From Proteobacteria bacterium SG_bin9 (GTDB lineage Bacteria > Pseudomonadota > Alphaproteobacteria > Rhizobiales > Xanthobacteraceae), in the NCBI GenBank assembly GCA_002083525.1, contig LWDM01000074.1, positions 15,166 through 79,165 on the forward strand: a stretch of 64,000 bases of DNA. Direction: 5' to 3'. Positions 43,782 through 52,148 of this stretch are shown one piece after another; the stretch's first letter is position 1, and every line of letters begins with the position of its first letter. Made by a program: the position numbers and the translations under genes. A model generated the notes under the pieces. It did not search any database and was not told the origin of the DNA. It saw nothing but the letters and a program-made list of their open reading frames with translations.

Positions 43782-44375
43782 TCAGACGGCGGTGCCTGCG
43801 ATCTGTTTGAGCACATCGACGAAAAATGACGGCTCAGCGGCCGTGATGCGTTGTTGCAGATCATCCACGGTATCGCCGGGCAATACGGGTACGTCGCGCT
43901 GGGCGATGATGGCGCCGTGATCGTATTCGCCGTCGACGAGATGGATGGTGATGCCGCTCATCGTTTCGCCCGAGGCGATGACCGCCTCGTGCACGCGGCG
44001 GCCGTACATCCCCTGGCCGCCGAACTTCGGCAGCAGCGCGGGATGGATGTTGAGGATACGTCCCTCGAAGGCTTTTAACGTTTTCGGGCCGAGCTTGCGC
44101 AGATAACCGGACATGACGATCCAGGTGCAGCCGGCGTCTTTGAAGGCCTCGCAAATCGACGTATCTGCAGCGTCCTCGCTGCCCGTCGTCTTGGCGCTGA
44201 TGTGACGTGCCGACATGCCGCGCTCGCGCGCGAACGCAAGCGCCGGCGCATCGGCGTTGTTGCAGATCAGGATGCGAGCGTCGGCATCGAGTTCGCCGCC
44301 GTCGATCGCCGTGACGATGCTGCGCATACTGGTCCCGCCATGCGAGGCGAGAAAACCGAGGCGCAGGCGAGTCAT
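43782..44375 (-). CDS. purN: Phosphoribosylglycinamide formyltransferase
   Basis: PurN formylates GAR with 10-formyltetrahydrofolate. The 197-residue product has the formyltransferase catalytic residues Asn109 and His111 (ILNIHPALLPKF) and Asp152 (DGEYDHGAII). The usual N-terminal substrate loop SGxGSN is replaced by SHGGTS, an unusual variant, so substrate specificity is slightly less sure. It starts four bases after the purM stop on the same strand, which strongly supports the purine role. Confidence 0.9.
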   Translation of the reverse strand: MTRLRLGFLASHGGTSMRSIVTAIDGGELDADARILICNNADAPALAFARERGMSARHISAKTTGSEDAADTSICEAFKDAGCTWIVMSGYLRKLGPKTLKAFEGRILNIHPALLPKFGGQGMYGRRVHEAVIASGETMSGITIHLVDGEYDHGAIIAQRDVPVLPGDTVDDLQQRITAAEPSFFVDVLKQIAGTAV

Positions 44376-44379
44376 GGAA

Positions 44380-45453
44380 TTACTGCACCAGATTGAGGTG
44401 GCCGTCGTAGACGACGCGCTCGTCGTCCTTGGCCTCGATCACCTCGCCGAGATGGACGGCGGATTCGCCGCTCTCCTTGAGCACGGCGATGACCTGCGCC
44501 ACTGCATCCGGTTTCACCACCGCAATCATGCCGATGCCGCAGTTGAATGTGCGCAGCAGCTCAAGCTCGGCAACGCCACCCTCGGCCGCGAGCCATTTGA
44601 AAACCGGCAGCACAGGGACTTGCGTCAGATCGATGCGCACACCGAGCGTCTTCGGCAGCACGCGCGGGATGTTGTCGGTGAAGCCGCCGCCGGTGATGTG
44701 GGCGAGGCCCTTGACGGCGCCGGTCTCGCGGATCGCGCGCAGGCAGGATTTCACATAGAGCTTGGTCGGCGTCAGCAGTGCGCCGCCGAGCGTCATCACC
44801 GGCGCGAATGGCGCCTGTGCATCGAAGCCGAGGCCGGTGCGCTCGACGATCTTGCGCACGAGAGAAAAGCCGTTCGAGTGAACGCCGGAGGAGGCGAGGC
44901 CGATCACCGCATCGCCGGCGGCAATGTCCGGGCGCGGCAGCAGCGTGCCGCGCTCGGCCGCGCCGACCGCAAAGCCTGCGAGATCGTAGTCGCCATCCTT
45001 GTACAGGCCGGGCATTTCTGCGGTCTCGCCGCCGATCAATGCGCAGCCGGACTCGCGGCAGCCTTCGGCAACGCCGGCGACGATCGCAGCGGTCGCTTCG
45101 GGATCGAGTTTTCCGCAGGCGAAGTAATCGAGGAAGAACAGCGGCTCTGCGCCCTGCACGACGAGATCGTTCACCGACATCGCGACGAGATCGATGCCGA
45201 TGCCTGCATGCAGGCCGGTTTCGATGGCGATCTTGACCTTGGTTCCGACACCGTCGGTCGCCGCCACCAGCACCGGATCCTTGAAGCCGGCCGCTTTCAG
45301 ATCGAACAACCCGCCGAACCCGCCGATCTCGGCATCCGCGCCGGGACGGGCGGTGGCGCGCACCATCGGCTTGATCAGATCGACCAGGCGGTTGCCGGCG
45401 TCGATGTCCACGCCCGCGTCTGAATAGGAGAGGCCGTTTTTGGGGTGCGCCAT
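44380..45453 (-). CDS. purM: Phosphoribosylformylglycinamidine cyclo-ligase
   Basis: PurM closes the imidazole ring of AIR using ATP. The 357-residue product begins MAHPKNGLSYSDAGVDIDAGN, and has GGFGGLFDL, the ATP-binding ATDGVGTKVKIA, the motif SVNDLVVQGAEPLFFLDY, GGETAEMPG and HITGGGFTDNIPR. Length is normal. The ATG 45453 lies seven bases after GGA. It is followed by purN at four bases and is divergent from the CDP-alcohol transferase gene, a typical rhizobial arrangement. Confidence 0.97.
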   Translation of the reverse strand: MAHPKNGLSYSDAGVDIDAGNRLVDLIKPMVRATARPGADAEIGGFGGLFDLKAAGFKDPVLVAATDGVGTKVKIAIETGLHAGIGIDLVAMSVNDLVVQGAEPLFFLDYFACGKLDPEATAAIVAGVAEGCRESGCALIGGETAEMPGLYKDGDYDLAGFAVGAAERGTLLPRPDIAAGDAVIGLASSGVHSNGFSLVRKIVERTGLGFDAQAPFAPVMTLGGALLTPTKLYVKSCLRAIRETGAVKGLAHITGGGFTDNIPRVLPKTLGVRIDLTQVPVLPVFKWLAAEGGVAELELLRTFNCGIGMIAVVKPDAVAQVIAVLKESGESAVHLGEVIEAKDDERVVYDGHLNLVQ

Positions 45454-45553
45454 GCCGTTTTCCAGTCGGTTTAGGCGGTGGTTACGTGGGAATTTGACGC
45501 TGTGCAATGCCTCGCCAGCGGTGCGCACATATACTATTTAAGGACGGGGGCAA

Positions 45554-46141
45554 ATGAAGGCGCAAAGCCCGAACGCCGGGGGTCTGAAACGTCGCGTGAA
45601 TATCCCGAACATCATCACACTTGGCCGCATTCTGCTGGTGCCGGTCATCGTCTGGGCGATTGCCGCAAACCAGATGACGATCGCGTTTGTCGTTTTTCTG
45701 GTGGCTGGCGTCAGCGACGCGGTCGACGGATTTCTCGCCAAGCGCTTCAACATGTCGAGCGAACTCGGCGCGCTGCTCGATCCGGTCGCCGACAAGGCGC
45801 TGCTGGTCTCGATCTACGTCGCGCTCGGCATCTGGGGCGCGGTGCCACGCTGGATCGTCATTCTTGTGGTGTCGCGCGATCTCATGATCGTCGGCGCCGT
45901 GATCATTTCATGGCTGTTCGGCAAACCGATCCCGATGAAGCCGCTGATGGTTTCGAAACTCAATACCGTGGCGCAGGTCGCGTTCGCCGCACTGGTGCTC
46001 GCCGCTCTCGGTTTCGGGCTGTCGCCCGAGCCGTTCGATGTGATCCTGATGGCCTGCGTGACCGTGTTGACGCTGCTTTCGGTCTCGCTCTATCTCGTCG
46101 AGTGGGTTCGCCACATGAGCACCATCGAGTCGATTTACTAG
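45554..46141 (+). CDS. CDP-alcohol phosphatidyltransferase family protein
   Basis: A 195-residue inner-membrane enzyme with the CDP-OH-P motif in the form D(x)2DG...AKR...G...D...D (SDAVDGFLAKRF through GALLDPVADK). Five to six helices. It transfers a phosphatidyl group from CDP-diacylglycerol to an alcohol; PgsA-like (glycerol phosphate) is plausible, and small members next to hdaA are often of unsettled specificity. A strong GGACGGGGG site lies before the ATG. It precedes hdaA by 45 bases and is probably cotranscribed. Confidence 0.9.
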   Translation: MKAQSPNAGGLKRRVNIPNIITLGRILLVPVIVWAIAANQMTIAFVVFLVAGVSDAVDGFLAKRFNMSSELGALLDPVADKALLVSIYVALGIWGAVPRWIVILVVSRDLMIVGAVIISWLFGKPIPMKPLMVSKLNTVAQVAFAALVLAALGFGLSPEPFDVILMACVTVLTLLSVSLYLVEWVRHMSTIESIY

Positions 46142-46186
46142 ACTCGCGTCATTCGTCTTACGGATCGCAGGATCAGGAGTTGGCCA

Positions 46187-46864
46187 GTGGCCACCGGCGC
46201 GCCCCCACGTCAGCTTGCATTGGCTTTGCCGCACGCAGAGCGGCTGTCGCGCGACGATTTCCTCGAGGGCGATGGCAATGCGGTTGCGCTGGCGTTGATC
46301 GATCGCTGGCCCGACTGGCCCAATCGCACGATCCTGCTCGCAGGCCCGGAGGGCTGCGGCAAAAGTCATCTGGCGACGATCTGGTCCGACCGGGCCGGGG
46401 CCCGGGTGATTTCGGCGCAGGCGCTGACCCGGGAGCTTGTGCCGTCATCGCTCTCGACCGGGGCGCTCGTCGTTGAGGACCTCGATCGCGGCGCGCTCGA
46501 TGAGCCGGCGATGTTCCATCTGATGAATCTCGCGCGGCAGGACGAGGCCTATGTGCTGATGACGTCGCGGACCGCGCCGGCGATGATGCCGATCGGATTG
46601 CGAGACCTGATGTCACGGCTGCGCGCGGTGCCGGTGATCGACGTCGCGTCGCCCGACGATGCGCTGCTGCGGGCGTTGATCGTCAAACTCTGCGCCGACC
46701 GGCAGATGCTGGTCGATGAGAGCCTCGTCAGCTACCTGATGACACGGATCGAGCGCACGTTTGCGGCCGCAAGGCATGCGGTCGACCTGCTTGACCGTGA
46801 GGGCCTTCGGCTTGGCCGGCCTGTCACCCGCTCGCTCGCCGCGGATTTGCTGCGCGACCGCTGA
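46187..46864 (+). CDS. hdaA: DnaA regulatory inactivator HdaA
   Basis: HdaA is the DnaA-like AAA+ protein that, with the DNA-loaded beta clamp, stimulates ATP hydrolysis by DnaA and prevents over-initiation. The 225-residue product starts with the clamp-binding peptide QLALALP (9-15), then has Walker A AGPEGCGKSH and the Walker B-like VVEDLD; the C-terminal DnaA DNA-binding domain is absent, as expected. The start is GTG with AGGAG seven bases upstream. It follows the CDP-alcohol transferase gene. Its common neighbour ppk is 1.5 kb away because a TetR/SDR pair lies between. Confidence 0.92.
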   Translation: MATGAPPRQLALALPHAERLSRDDFLEGDGNAVALALIDRWPDWPNRTILLAGPEGCGKSHLATIWSDRAGARVISAQALTRELVPSSLSTGALVVEDLDRGALDEPAMFHLMNLARQDEAYVLMTSRTAPAMMPIGLRDLMSRLRAVPVIDVASPDDALLRALIVKLCADRQMLVDESLVSYLMTRIERTFAAARHAVDLLDREGLRLGRPVTRSLAADLLRDR

Positions 46865-46867
46865 CGT

Positions 46868-47380
46868 CTAACGGAGGTCGGCCGTTGCCCGGTCGAACGC
46901 GGCCGGATCGCCGAGCGCACGTGCAATCAGCATTGCGCCCTCGAGCGTTGCCAGAATGCGCAAGCCGCGGTCGCGCGCCGCTTTGCCAGAGCCGCCATCG
47001 GCTGCACCGAGCCGCTCGACGCCTTGCTCGAAGAACCGTTTGGCTTCGACGATCACCTCCGGGGGCAATGCGCCGGCCTCCGCACCGAGCACGCCGCACA
47101 GACACATGCGGCCATCCTCGCGCAGCGAACGGCGAAAGGCTTCGCGCCAAGCCGCGACGATGCGGTCGTCCTTGGTTCCCTCGACATGCGACAGAAAGCG
47201 ATCGGTGTAGCGGCGTGCGACAGCCGCGCCCAACGCCGCTTTGGTCGGGAAGTGGTGATGGACGCTGGCGCTGGTGATGCCGACATCGCCGGCGATGTCG
47301 CGAAAGCTGAACCCGTTATAGCCAGCCTCACGCACGCGCCGCTCGGTTGCGTTCAGAATGTCCTCGACCCGGTTCGCCAT
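46868..47380 (-). CDS. TetR/AcrR family regulator, probably of the adjoining SDR gene
   Basis: About 170 residues with the TetR helix-turn-helix at the N terminus (ILNATERRVREAGYNGFSF, RDIAGDVGITSASVHHHF, FPTKAALGAAV). The C-terminal region, MCLCGVLGAEAGALPPEV, resembles the subfamily that includes AcuR/NemR-like electrophile sensors; the cysteines in MCLCG are candidates for sensing but this is inference. Start is ATG 47380, or GTG 47389. It is divergent from the SDR gene with two copies of one palindrome between them, and its stop lies three bases from the convergent hdaA stop. Confidence 0.88.
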   Translation of the reverse strand: MANRVEDILNATERRVREAGYNGFSFRDIAGDVGITSASVHHHFPTKAALGAAVARRYTDRFLSHVEGTKDDRIVAAWREAFRRSLREDGRMCLCGVLGAEAGALPPEVIVEAKRFFEQGVERLGAADGGSGKAARDRGLRILATLEGAMLIARALGDPAAFDRATADLR

Positions 47381-47400
47381 CGCCTTCACGGATTCGTTAG

Positions 47401-47420
47401 CCTATCTATTGATAGATAGA
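47401..47420. promoter_or_regulatory. TetR operator site 1
   Basis: CTATCTAT-TG-ATAGATAG (47402-47419) is an inverted repeat with one mismatched centre. It lies 12-20 bases upstream of the TetR start and just before the -35 of the SDR promoter. Confidence 0.75.
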
Positions 47421-47422
47421 CA

Positions 47423-47452
47423 TTGACGCCTCTGCAAGTCTCCGGGCATAAC
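47423..47452 (+). promoter_or_regulatory. Probable sigma-70 promoter of the SDR gene
   Basis: TTGACG (47423-47428), 18-base spacer, CATAAC (47447-47452), lying between the two operator copies. Confidence 0.5.
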
Positions 47453-47471
47453 CTATCTATCGATAGATAGG
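47452..47471. promoter_or_regulatory. TetR operator site 2 (perfect palindrome)
   Basis: CCTATCTATC followed by its exact reverse complement, 20 bases in all. Its centre is 51 bases from that of site 1, close to five helical turns, which would suit cooperative binding. It overlaps the transcript start and abuts the GGGAG of the SDR gene. Confidence 0.8.
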
Positions 47472-47480
47472 GAGAAGACG

Positions 47481-48251
47481 ATGCGATTTGCGAACAAGGT
47501 GGCGGCGGTGACGGGTGGCGGTTCGGGGATTGGCCAGGAGGTCGCCCGCCGCTTTGTGGCCGAGGGTGGGGCGGTGGTGATCAACGGCCGCGATCCGGCA
47601 AAGCTAGCGGCGGCCGCGGCTCAGATTGACCCGTCAGGCGAGCGGGTGGCGGTTCACCCTGGTGACATCGCCGATCCATCGGTCGGCCGTGCGCTCGTTG
47701 CGCTGGCGGTCAAACGCTTCGGCCGCATCGATGCGCTGTTCAACAACGCCGGCGTGTTTCGCCCCAAACCGTTTCTCGACCTGGACGAGAGCGAGTTCGA
47801 CTGGTTTCTCGACACCATCCTGAAAGGCAAGTTTTTTGCGGCTCAGGCTGCAGCGGCCGCGATGCGCAAGAACGGCGGCGGCGCCATTGTTCAGACCGGA
47901 TCGATGTGGGCACTGCAGGCGGTCGGTGCGACGCCATCCGCGGCGTATTCGGCGGCGAACGCCGGTGTCCATGCCATGGTGCGCAATCTCGCGATCGAGC
48001 TCGCGCCTGACCGGATCAGAATCAATGCGGTTGCGCCCGCAGTGGTGGAGACGCCCGTCTACGGCACCTTCATGACGGAAGAGCAGGTCAAGGCGACGCT
48101 CCCCGGGTTCAACGCATTTCATCCGCTGGGCCGGAATGGCCAACCGCGCGATGTGGCGGAAGCGATCCTGTTCCTCGCGTCCGAACAAGCATCCTGGATT
48201 ACAGGAGCCGTATTGCCGGTCGACGGCGGGGTCATGGCCGGCCGCCATTAG
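47481..48251 (+). CDS. Short-chain dehydrogenase/reductase with YxxxN instead of YxxxK
   Basis: A 256-residue SDR-fold protein with cofactor motif TGGGSGIG (11-18), NNAG at 88-91, catalytic-type Ser141 and Tyr156, and C-terminal ITGAVLPVDGGVMAG. The residue four after the tyrosine is Asn160 (YSAANAG), where classical SDRs have an essential lysine. Either another residue takes its role or catalysis is altered or lost. GGGAG lies before the ATG. It is divergent from a TetR gene, with two operators between, so it is likely induced by the TetR ligand; substrate unknown. Confidence 0.88.
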   Translation: MRFANKVAAVTGGGSGIGQEVARRFVAEGGAVVINGRDPAKLAAAAAQIDPSGERVAVHPGDIADPSVGRALVALAVKRFGRIDALFNNAGVFRPKPFLDLDESEFDWFLDTILKGKFFAAQAAAAAMRKNGGGAIVQTGSMWALQAVGATPSAAYSAANAGVHAMVRNLAIELAPDRIRINAVAPAVVETPVYGTFMTEEQVKATLPGFNAFHPLGRNGQPRDVAEAILFLASEQASWITGAVLPVDGGVMAGRH

Positions 48252-48312
48252 CCTGCGACAGTGAACCGCCGCTCCGCCGGTGAGGCTTGACGCCTCGCCG
48301 GCACGGGCCATC

Positions 48313-48330
48313 ATGTCATTGAAACGTCAT
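48313..48330 (+). promoter_or_regulatory. Candidate Pho box upstream of ppk
   Basis: ATGTCAT-TGAA-ACGTCAT: two heptamers spaced with an 11-base period, matching CTGTCAT repeats at six and five of seven positions. It lies 73 bases before the ppk start. PhoB control of polyphosphate genes is known in other proteobacteria; here it is a sequence-based suggestion. Confidence 0.5.
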
Positions 48331-48402
48331 AGCGCTTGCCCAAGGTCCGGATACCTTAAGCAAGCAGGCGTGACCCCCAAAAACATGATGAGCCGAGGTC
48401 TA

Positions 48403-50607
48403 ATGGATTCCGCACAAGCTCTTGCTGCAAATGAGGAAAGTCCAGCCCTCGAGCTCGCTTCCGCAATCGCCTCAAGCCCTGAGCGCTTTATCAATCGGGA
48501 ACTGTCCTGGCTGCACTTCAATCGCCGCGTGCTCGAGGAATCGGTCAATCCCGGCCATCCGGCGCTGGAGCGCGTTCGCTTCCTGTCGATTTCCGCCAAT
48601 AACCTTGATGAGTTCTTCATGGTCCGCGTCGCGGGCCTCAAGGCGCAGTTGCGCGAAGGCATCGTCGAGCGCAGTCCCGATGGCCTGACCCCGGCCGAGC
48701 AGCTCGCGCGCATCAACGAGACCGTCTCGACGCTCGCCGCCGATCAGCAGACGATCTGGCGCGACTTGCGGGAAATTCTCGCCGGGCACGGCATCGTGCT
48801 CGTCGACGGCAAGGACGTTTCGAAGGCTGAGACGTCGTGGATCGAGGATCACTTCCTCCACAACATCTTCCCGCTGTTGACGCCGCTGGCGATCGATCCG
48901 GCGCATCCGTTTCCGTTCATCCCGAGCCTCGGTTTCACCATCGCGCTGCATCTGATGCGGCAGTCCGACGGCAAGACAATGAACGCGCTGATCCGCATGC
49001 CGGGCAAGATCGACCGCTTCATCCGCCTGCCGTCGAACGGCAAGGACGAGGCGTTCCGGCTGATCACGCTCGAACAAGCGACGGGCTTGTTCATCAACCG
49101 TCTGTTCCCCGGTTACACGGTGAAGGGGCAGGGCGCGTTCCGGATCATCCGCGACTCCGAAATCGAAATCGAGGAAGAAGCCGAAGATCTCGTGCGCACG
49201 TTCGAGACGGCGCTGAAGCGCCGCCGCCGCGGATCGGTGATCCGCCTCGAAATCGAAGCGACCATGCCGGAAGAGCTGCGCACGTTCGTGAAGACCGCGC
49301 TCTCCACAACCGACGACGACGTTCTGCTCGTCGATGGCGTGCTGGCCATGAACGAGCTGTCGCAACTGACGCGGCTCGATCGCCCCGATCTCGAATTCAC
49401 GCCCTATGTGCCGCGCCATCCCGAACGCGTGCGCGATTACGGCGGTGATATTTTTGCAGCGATCCGCTCGAAGGACCTCGTCGTCCATCACCCGTATGAA
49501 TCGTTCGACGTGGTCGTGCAGTTCCTGCAGCAGGCGGCGCGCGATCCGGATGTGGTCGCGATCAAGCAGACGCTCTATCGCACCTCGAACAACTCGCCGA
49601 TCGTGCGCGCGCTGGCCGAAGCGGCCGAGGCCGGCAAGTCGGTGACGGCGCTGATCGAACTCAAGGCGCGCTTCGATGAAGAGGCCAATATCCGCTGGGC
49701 GCGCGATCTTGAGCGCGCCGGCGTGCAGGTCGTCTATGGCTTTATCGAACTGAAGACGCACGCCAAGCTGTCGCTGGTCGTTCGCCGCGAGGGCGGCAAC
49801 CTGACCACGTACGTTCATACCGGCACCGGCAACTACCATCCGGTCACGGCCCGCATTTACACAGACTTGTCATATTTCACATCGGACCCGGTGATCGGGC
49901 GCGACGCGGCGCGGGTGTTCAACTTCATCACCGGTTATGCCGAGCCGAGCGACATCGAAAAGATGGCGGTGTCGCCGATCACGCTGCGCAAGCGGATGAT
50001 CGAACACATTCGCGGTGAGACCAACTACGTCAAACACGGCAAGCCGGGCGCGATCTGGCTGAAGATGAACTCGCTCGTCGATCCCGACATCATCGACGCG
50101 CTGTATGAAGCATCGCAAGCCGGCGTCTCGATCGATCTTGTCGTGCGCGGCATCTGCTGCCTGCGGCCGGGTGTGCCGGGCCTGTCGGACAACATTCGTG
50201 TCAAATCCGTGATCGGCCGTTTCCTCGAACACGGCCGAATCTATTGCTTCGGAATGGGGCATGGCCTGCCGAGTGCCAAGGCAGCTGTGTATATCTCATC
50301 GGCAGACATGATGCCGCGGAACCTGGACCGCCGTGTCGAGGTGTTGTGTCCGCTGCAAAATCCCACGGTGCATCAGCAGGTTCTCGAGCAAATCATGGTC
50401 GCGAATCTGAAGGACAACGAGCAAAGCTGGCAGTTATTGCCGGACGGATCGTCAACGCGTATGAAGGCCGCGAAAGGCGACGAGTCTTTCAACGTTCATA
50501 ACTACTTTATGACGAATCCAAGTCTGTCAGGCCGTGGAAAGTCGCTTAAGGAATCTTCGCCGCGTCGTCTTACGCGCCGTTCGGAGCGTCAGCCACAATC
50601 AGGCTAG
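48403..50607 (+). CDS. ppk: Polyphosphate kinase 1
   Basis: PPK1 reversibly builds polyphosphate from ATP via a phosphohistidine. The 734-residue enzyme has the N-terminal domain with FINRELSWLHFNRRVLEE, a head domain, and C-terminal domains with the phospho-accepting His472 in VHTGTGNYHP and the second catalytic His610 in FLEHGRIYCF; NRRVEV-like NLDRRVEVLCP follows. I chose ATG 48403, five bases after GAGG; ATG 48385 is possible. The basic C-terminal tail (RRLTRRSERQ) is unusual. It is followed at four bases by ppx. A Pho-box-like site lies upstream. Confidence 0.96.
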   Translation: MDSAQALAANEESPALELASAIASSPERFINRELSWLHFNRRVLEESVNPGHPALERVRFLSISANNLDEFFMVRVAGLKAQLREGIVERSPDGLTPAEQLARINETVSTLAADQQTIWRDLREILAGHGIVLVDGKDVSKAETSWIEDHFLHNIFPLLTPLAIDPAHPFPFIPSLGFTIALHLMRQSDGKTMNALIRMPGKIDRFIRLPSNGKDEAFRLITLEQATGLFINRLFPGYTVKGQGAFRIIRDSEIEIEEEAEDLVRTFETALKRRRRGSVIRLEIEATMPEELRTFVKTALSTTDDDVLLVDGVLAMNELSQLTRLDRPDLEFTPYVPRHPERVRDYGGDIFAAIRSKDLVVHHPYESFDVVVQFLQQAARDPDVVAIKQTLYRTSNNSPIVRALAEAAEAGKSVTALIELKARFDEEANIRWARDLERAGVQVVYGFIELKTHAKLSLVVRREGGNLTTYVHTGTGNYHPVTARIYTDLSYFTSDPVIGRDAARVFNFITGYAEPSDIEKMAVSPITLRKRMIEHIRGETNYVKHGKPGAIWLKMNSLVDPDIIDALYEASQAGVSIDLVVRGICCLRPGVPGLSDNIRVKSVIGRFLEHGRIYCFGMGHGLPSAKAAVYISSADMMPRNLDRRVEVLCPLQNPTVHQQVLEQIMVANLKDNEQSWQLLPDGSSTRMKAAKGDESFNVHNYFMTNPSLSGRGKSLKESSPRRLTRRSERQPQSG

Positions 50608-50611
50608 GCTC

Positions 50612-52138
50612 GTGCCGGCGCGGTCGCCCGCGCGCCGTATTGCCAAGAGTGCGGTCAACGAGAGCGTCGCCGTCATCGACATCGGATCGAACTCGGTTCG
50701 TCTCGTCGTCTACGAGGCGATGACGCGTTCGCTCTCGCCGATCTTCAACGAGAAGACATTGTGCGGCCTCGGCCGCGAAGTGCAGACGACGGGGTTGCTG
50801 GCTCCCGATGCAGTGGCGAAGGCGATCGCCGCGCTGCGGCGGTTTCGCGCGCTATGCCGCGTGATCAAGGTCGGCAAGGTGTATGCGGTTGCGACCGCCG
50901 CTTGCCGCGACGCCAAGAACGGTCCCGACTTCATCGCCCAGGCGGAACGCATCTGCGGCGCGCCGATCGAAATTCTGTCGGGCGCCCGTGAGGCACGATT
51001 GTCGGCGCTCGGCGTCATCGCCGGCATTCACAAGGCCGACGGCATCGTCGGAGACCTTGGCGGCGGCTCGCTCGAACTGATCGACATTCGCGGCCATCGC
51101 ATCAGCAAGGGCTCGACCCTGCCGCTCGGCGGGTTGGCGCTGCAGGACCTGTCGCAGAAATCGCTCAAGCGCGCGGAACGGATCGTGCGCGAGGATCTCG
51201 CGGGTCTGCCGCAGCTCAAGGCGGGGCGCGGCCGCGCCTTCTACGCCGTCGGCGGCACGTGGCGTGCGCTCGCCCGCATTCACATCATCCAGAGCGGCTA
51301 TCCGCTGCGGGTGATGCACGGCTACACCATTCCAGCCGATGACGCGCTCGATTTCGTCCGCAGGCTTCGCCGGCTCGCGGCCGCCAACATCCTTGCCGAC
51401 ATCGAAACGGTCGCGGATGCGCGGCGTCCGCTGCTGACCTATGCGGCGCTGGTGATGGAGTACATCATCCGCGTGGCCAAACCGAAGTCGATCGTGTTCT
51501 CGACCTACGGCGTGCGCGAAGGTCTTCTCTACGAGATGCTGCCCGCCGACGAGCGCGCGGAAGACGGATTGATCGCGGCCGCCGGCACGCTGAACGATCT
51601 GCGCTCGCGCGATCCGCGCCACGCCGACGATCTGATCGAGTGGACGAACAGCTTCGTGCGTGTCGCACGGCTGAAGGAGACGGAGGAAGAGCGCAGGCTT
51701 CGTCATGCCGCCTGTCTGCTGTCGGACATCGGCTGGCGTGCGCATCCCGACTATCGCGGCGAGCAGACGCTCAACCTCATCACCAACGGACACTTCGGCG
51801 CCATCAGCCATGAAGGCCGCGCATTCCTTGCGCTGGCGATTTACTATCGCTACGCCGGTCTCAACATCGAGAACGAGGCGCCGGAAGAGGTGAGGGCGCT
51901 GCTGACCCCGCATGCCGTCGAGCGGGCCAGGGTGCTCGGCGCGGCCTTCCGCGTCGCGCATCTGATTTCAGCGGCGCGCGGCGGCGTGCTGCAGTCGACC
52001 CATTTCCGCGCGCGCGGCCGCAAGATCACGCTGGCGTTCGATGCGAAGGTGGCGGATTTGGCGGCCGACCGGATCGGCAGCCGCTTCAAGCAGCTCGCCA
52101 AGATGGTCGGGCGCTCGTCGGCAATCGTCAAACACTGA
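50612..52138 (+). CDS. ppx: Exopolyphosphatase, Ppx/GppA family
   Basis: Ppx removes phosphate from polyphosphate ends, or pppGpp in GppA types. The 508-residue protein has ASKHA phosphate-binding loops AVIDIGSNSVRLVVYEA and VGDLGGGSLELID, and a C-terminal helical HD-like domain (GHFGAISHEGRAFLALAIYYRY). The start is GTG 50612, four bases after the ppk stop, with AGG eight bases upstream; an earlier GTG at 50534 overlapping ppk by 74 bases is less likely. The ppk-ppx pair allows coordinated synthesis and breakdown of polyphosphate. Confidence 0.94.
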   Translation: MPARSPARRIAKSAVNESVAVIDIGSNSVRLVVYEAMTRSLSPIFNEKTLCGLGREVQTTGLLAPDAVAKAIAALRRFRALCRVIKVGKVYAVATAACRDAKNGPDFIAQAERICGAPIEILSGAREARLSALGVIAGIHKADGIVGDLGGGSLELIDIRGHRISKGSTLPLGGLALQDLSQKSLKRAERIVREDLAGLPQLKAGRGRAFYAVGGTWRALARIHIIQSGYPLRVMHGYTIPADDALDFVRRLRRLAAANILADIETVADARRPLLTYAALVMEYIIRVAKPKSIVFSTYGVREGLLYEMLPADERAEDGLIAAAGTLNDLRSRDPRHADDLIEWTNSFVRVARLKETEEERRLRHAACLLSDIGWRAHPDYRGEQTLNLITNGHFGAISHEGRAFLALAIYYRYAGLNIENEAPEEVRALLTPHAVERARVLGAAFRVAHLISAARGGVLQSTHFRARGRKITLAFDAKVADLAADRIGSRFKQLAKMVGRSSAIVKH

Positions 52139-52148
52139 GCAGCCGCAG

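Noticed and set aside
48472..49839. 455-residue open frame antisense to ppk
   Set aside because: Shadow frame with Arg/His-rich composition; ppk motifs are unambiguous.
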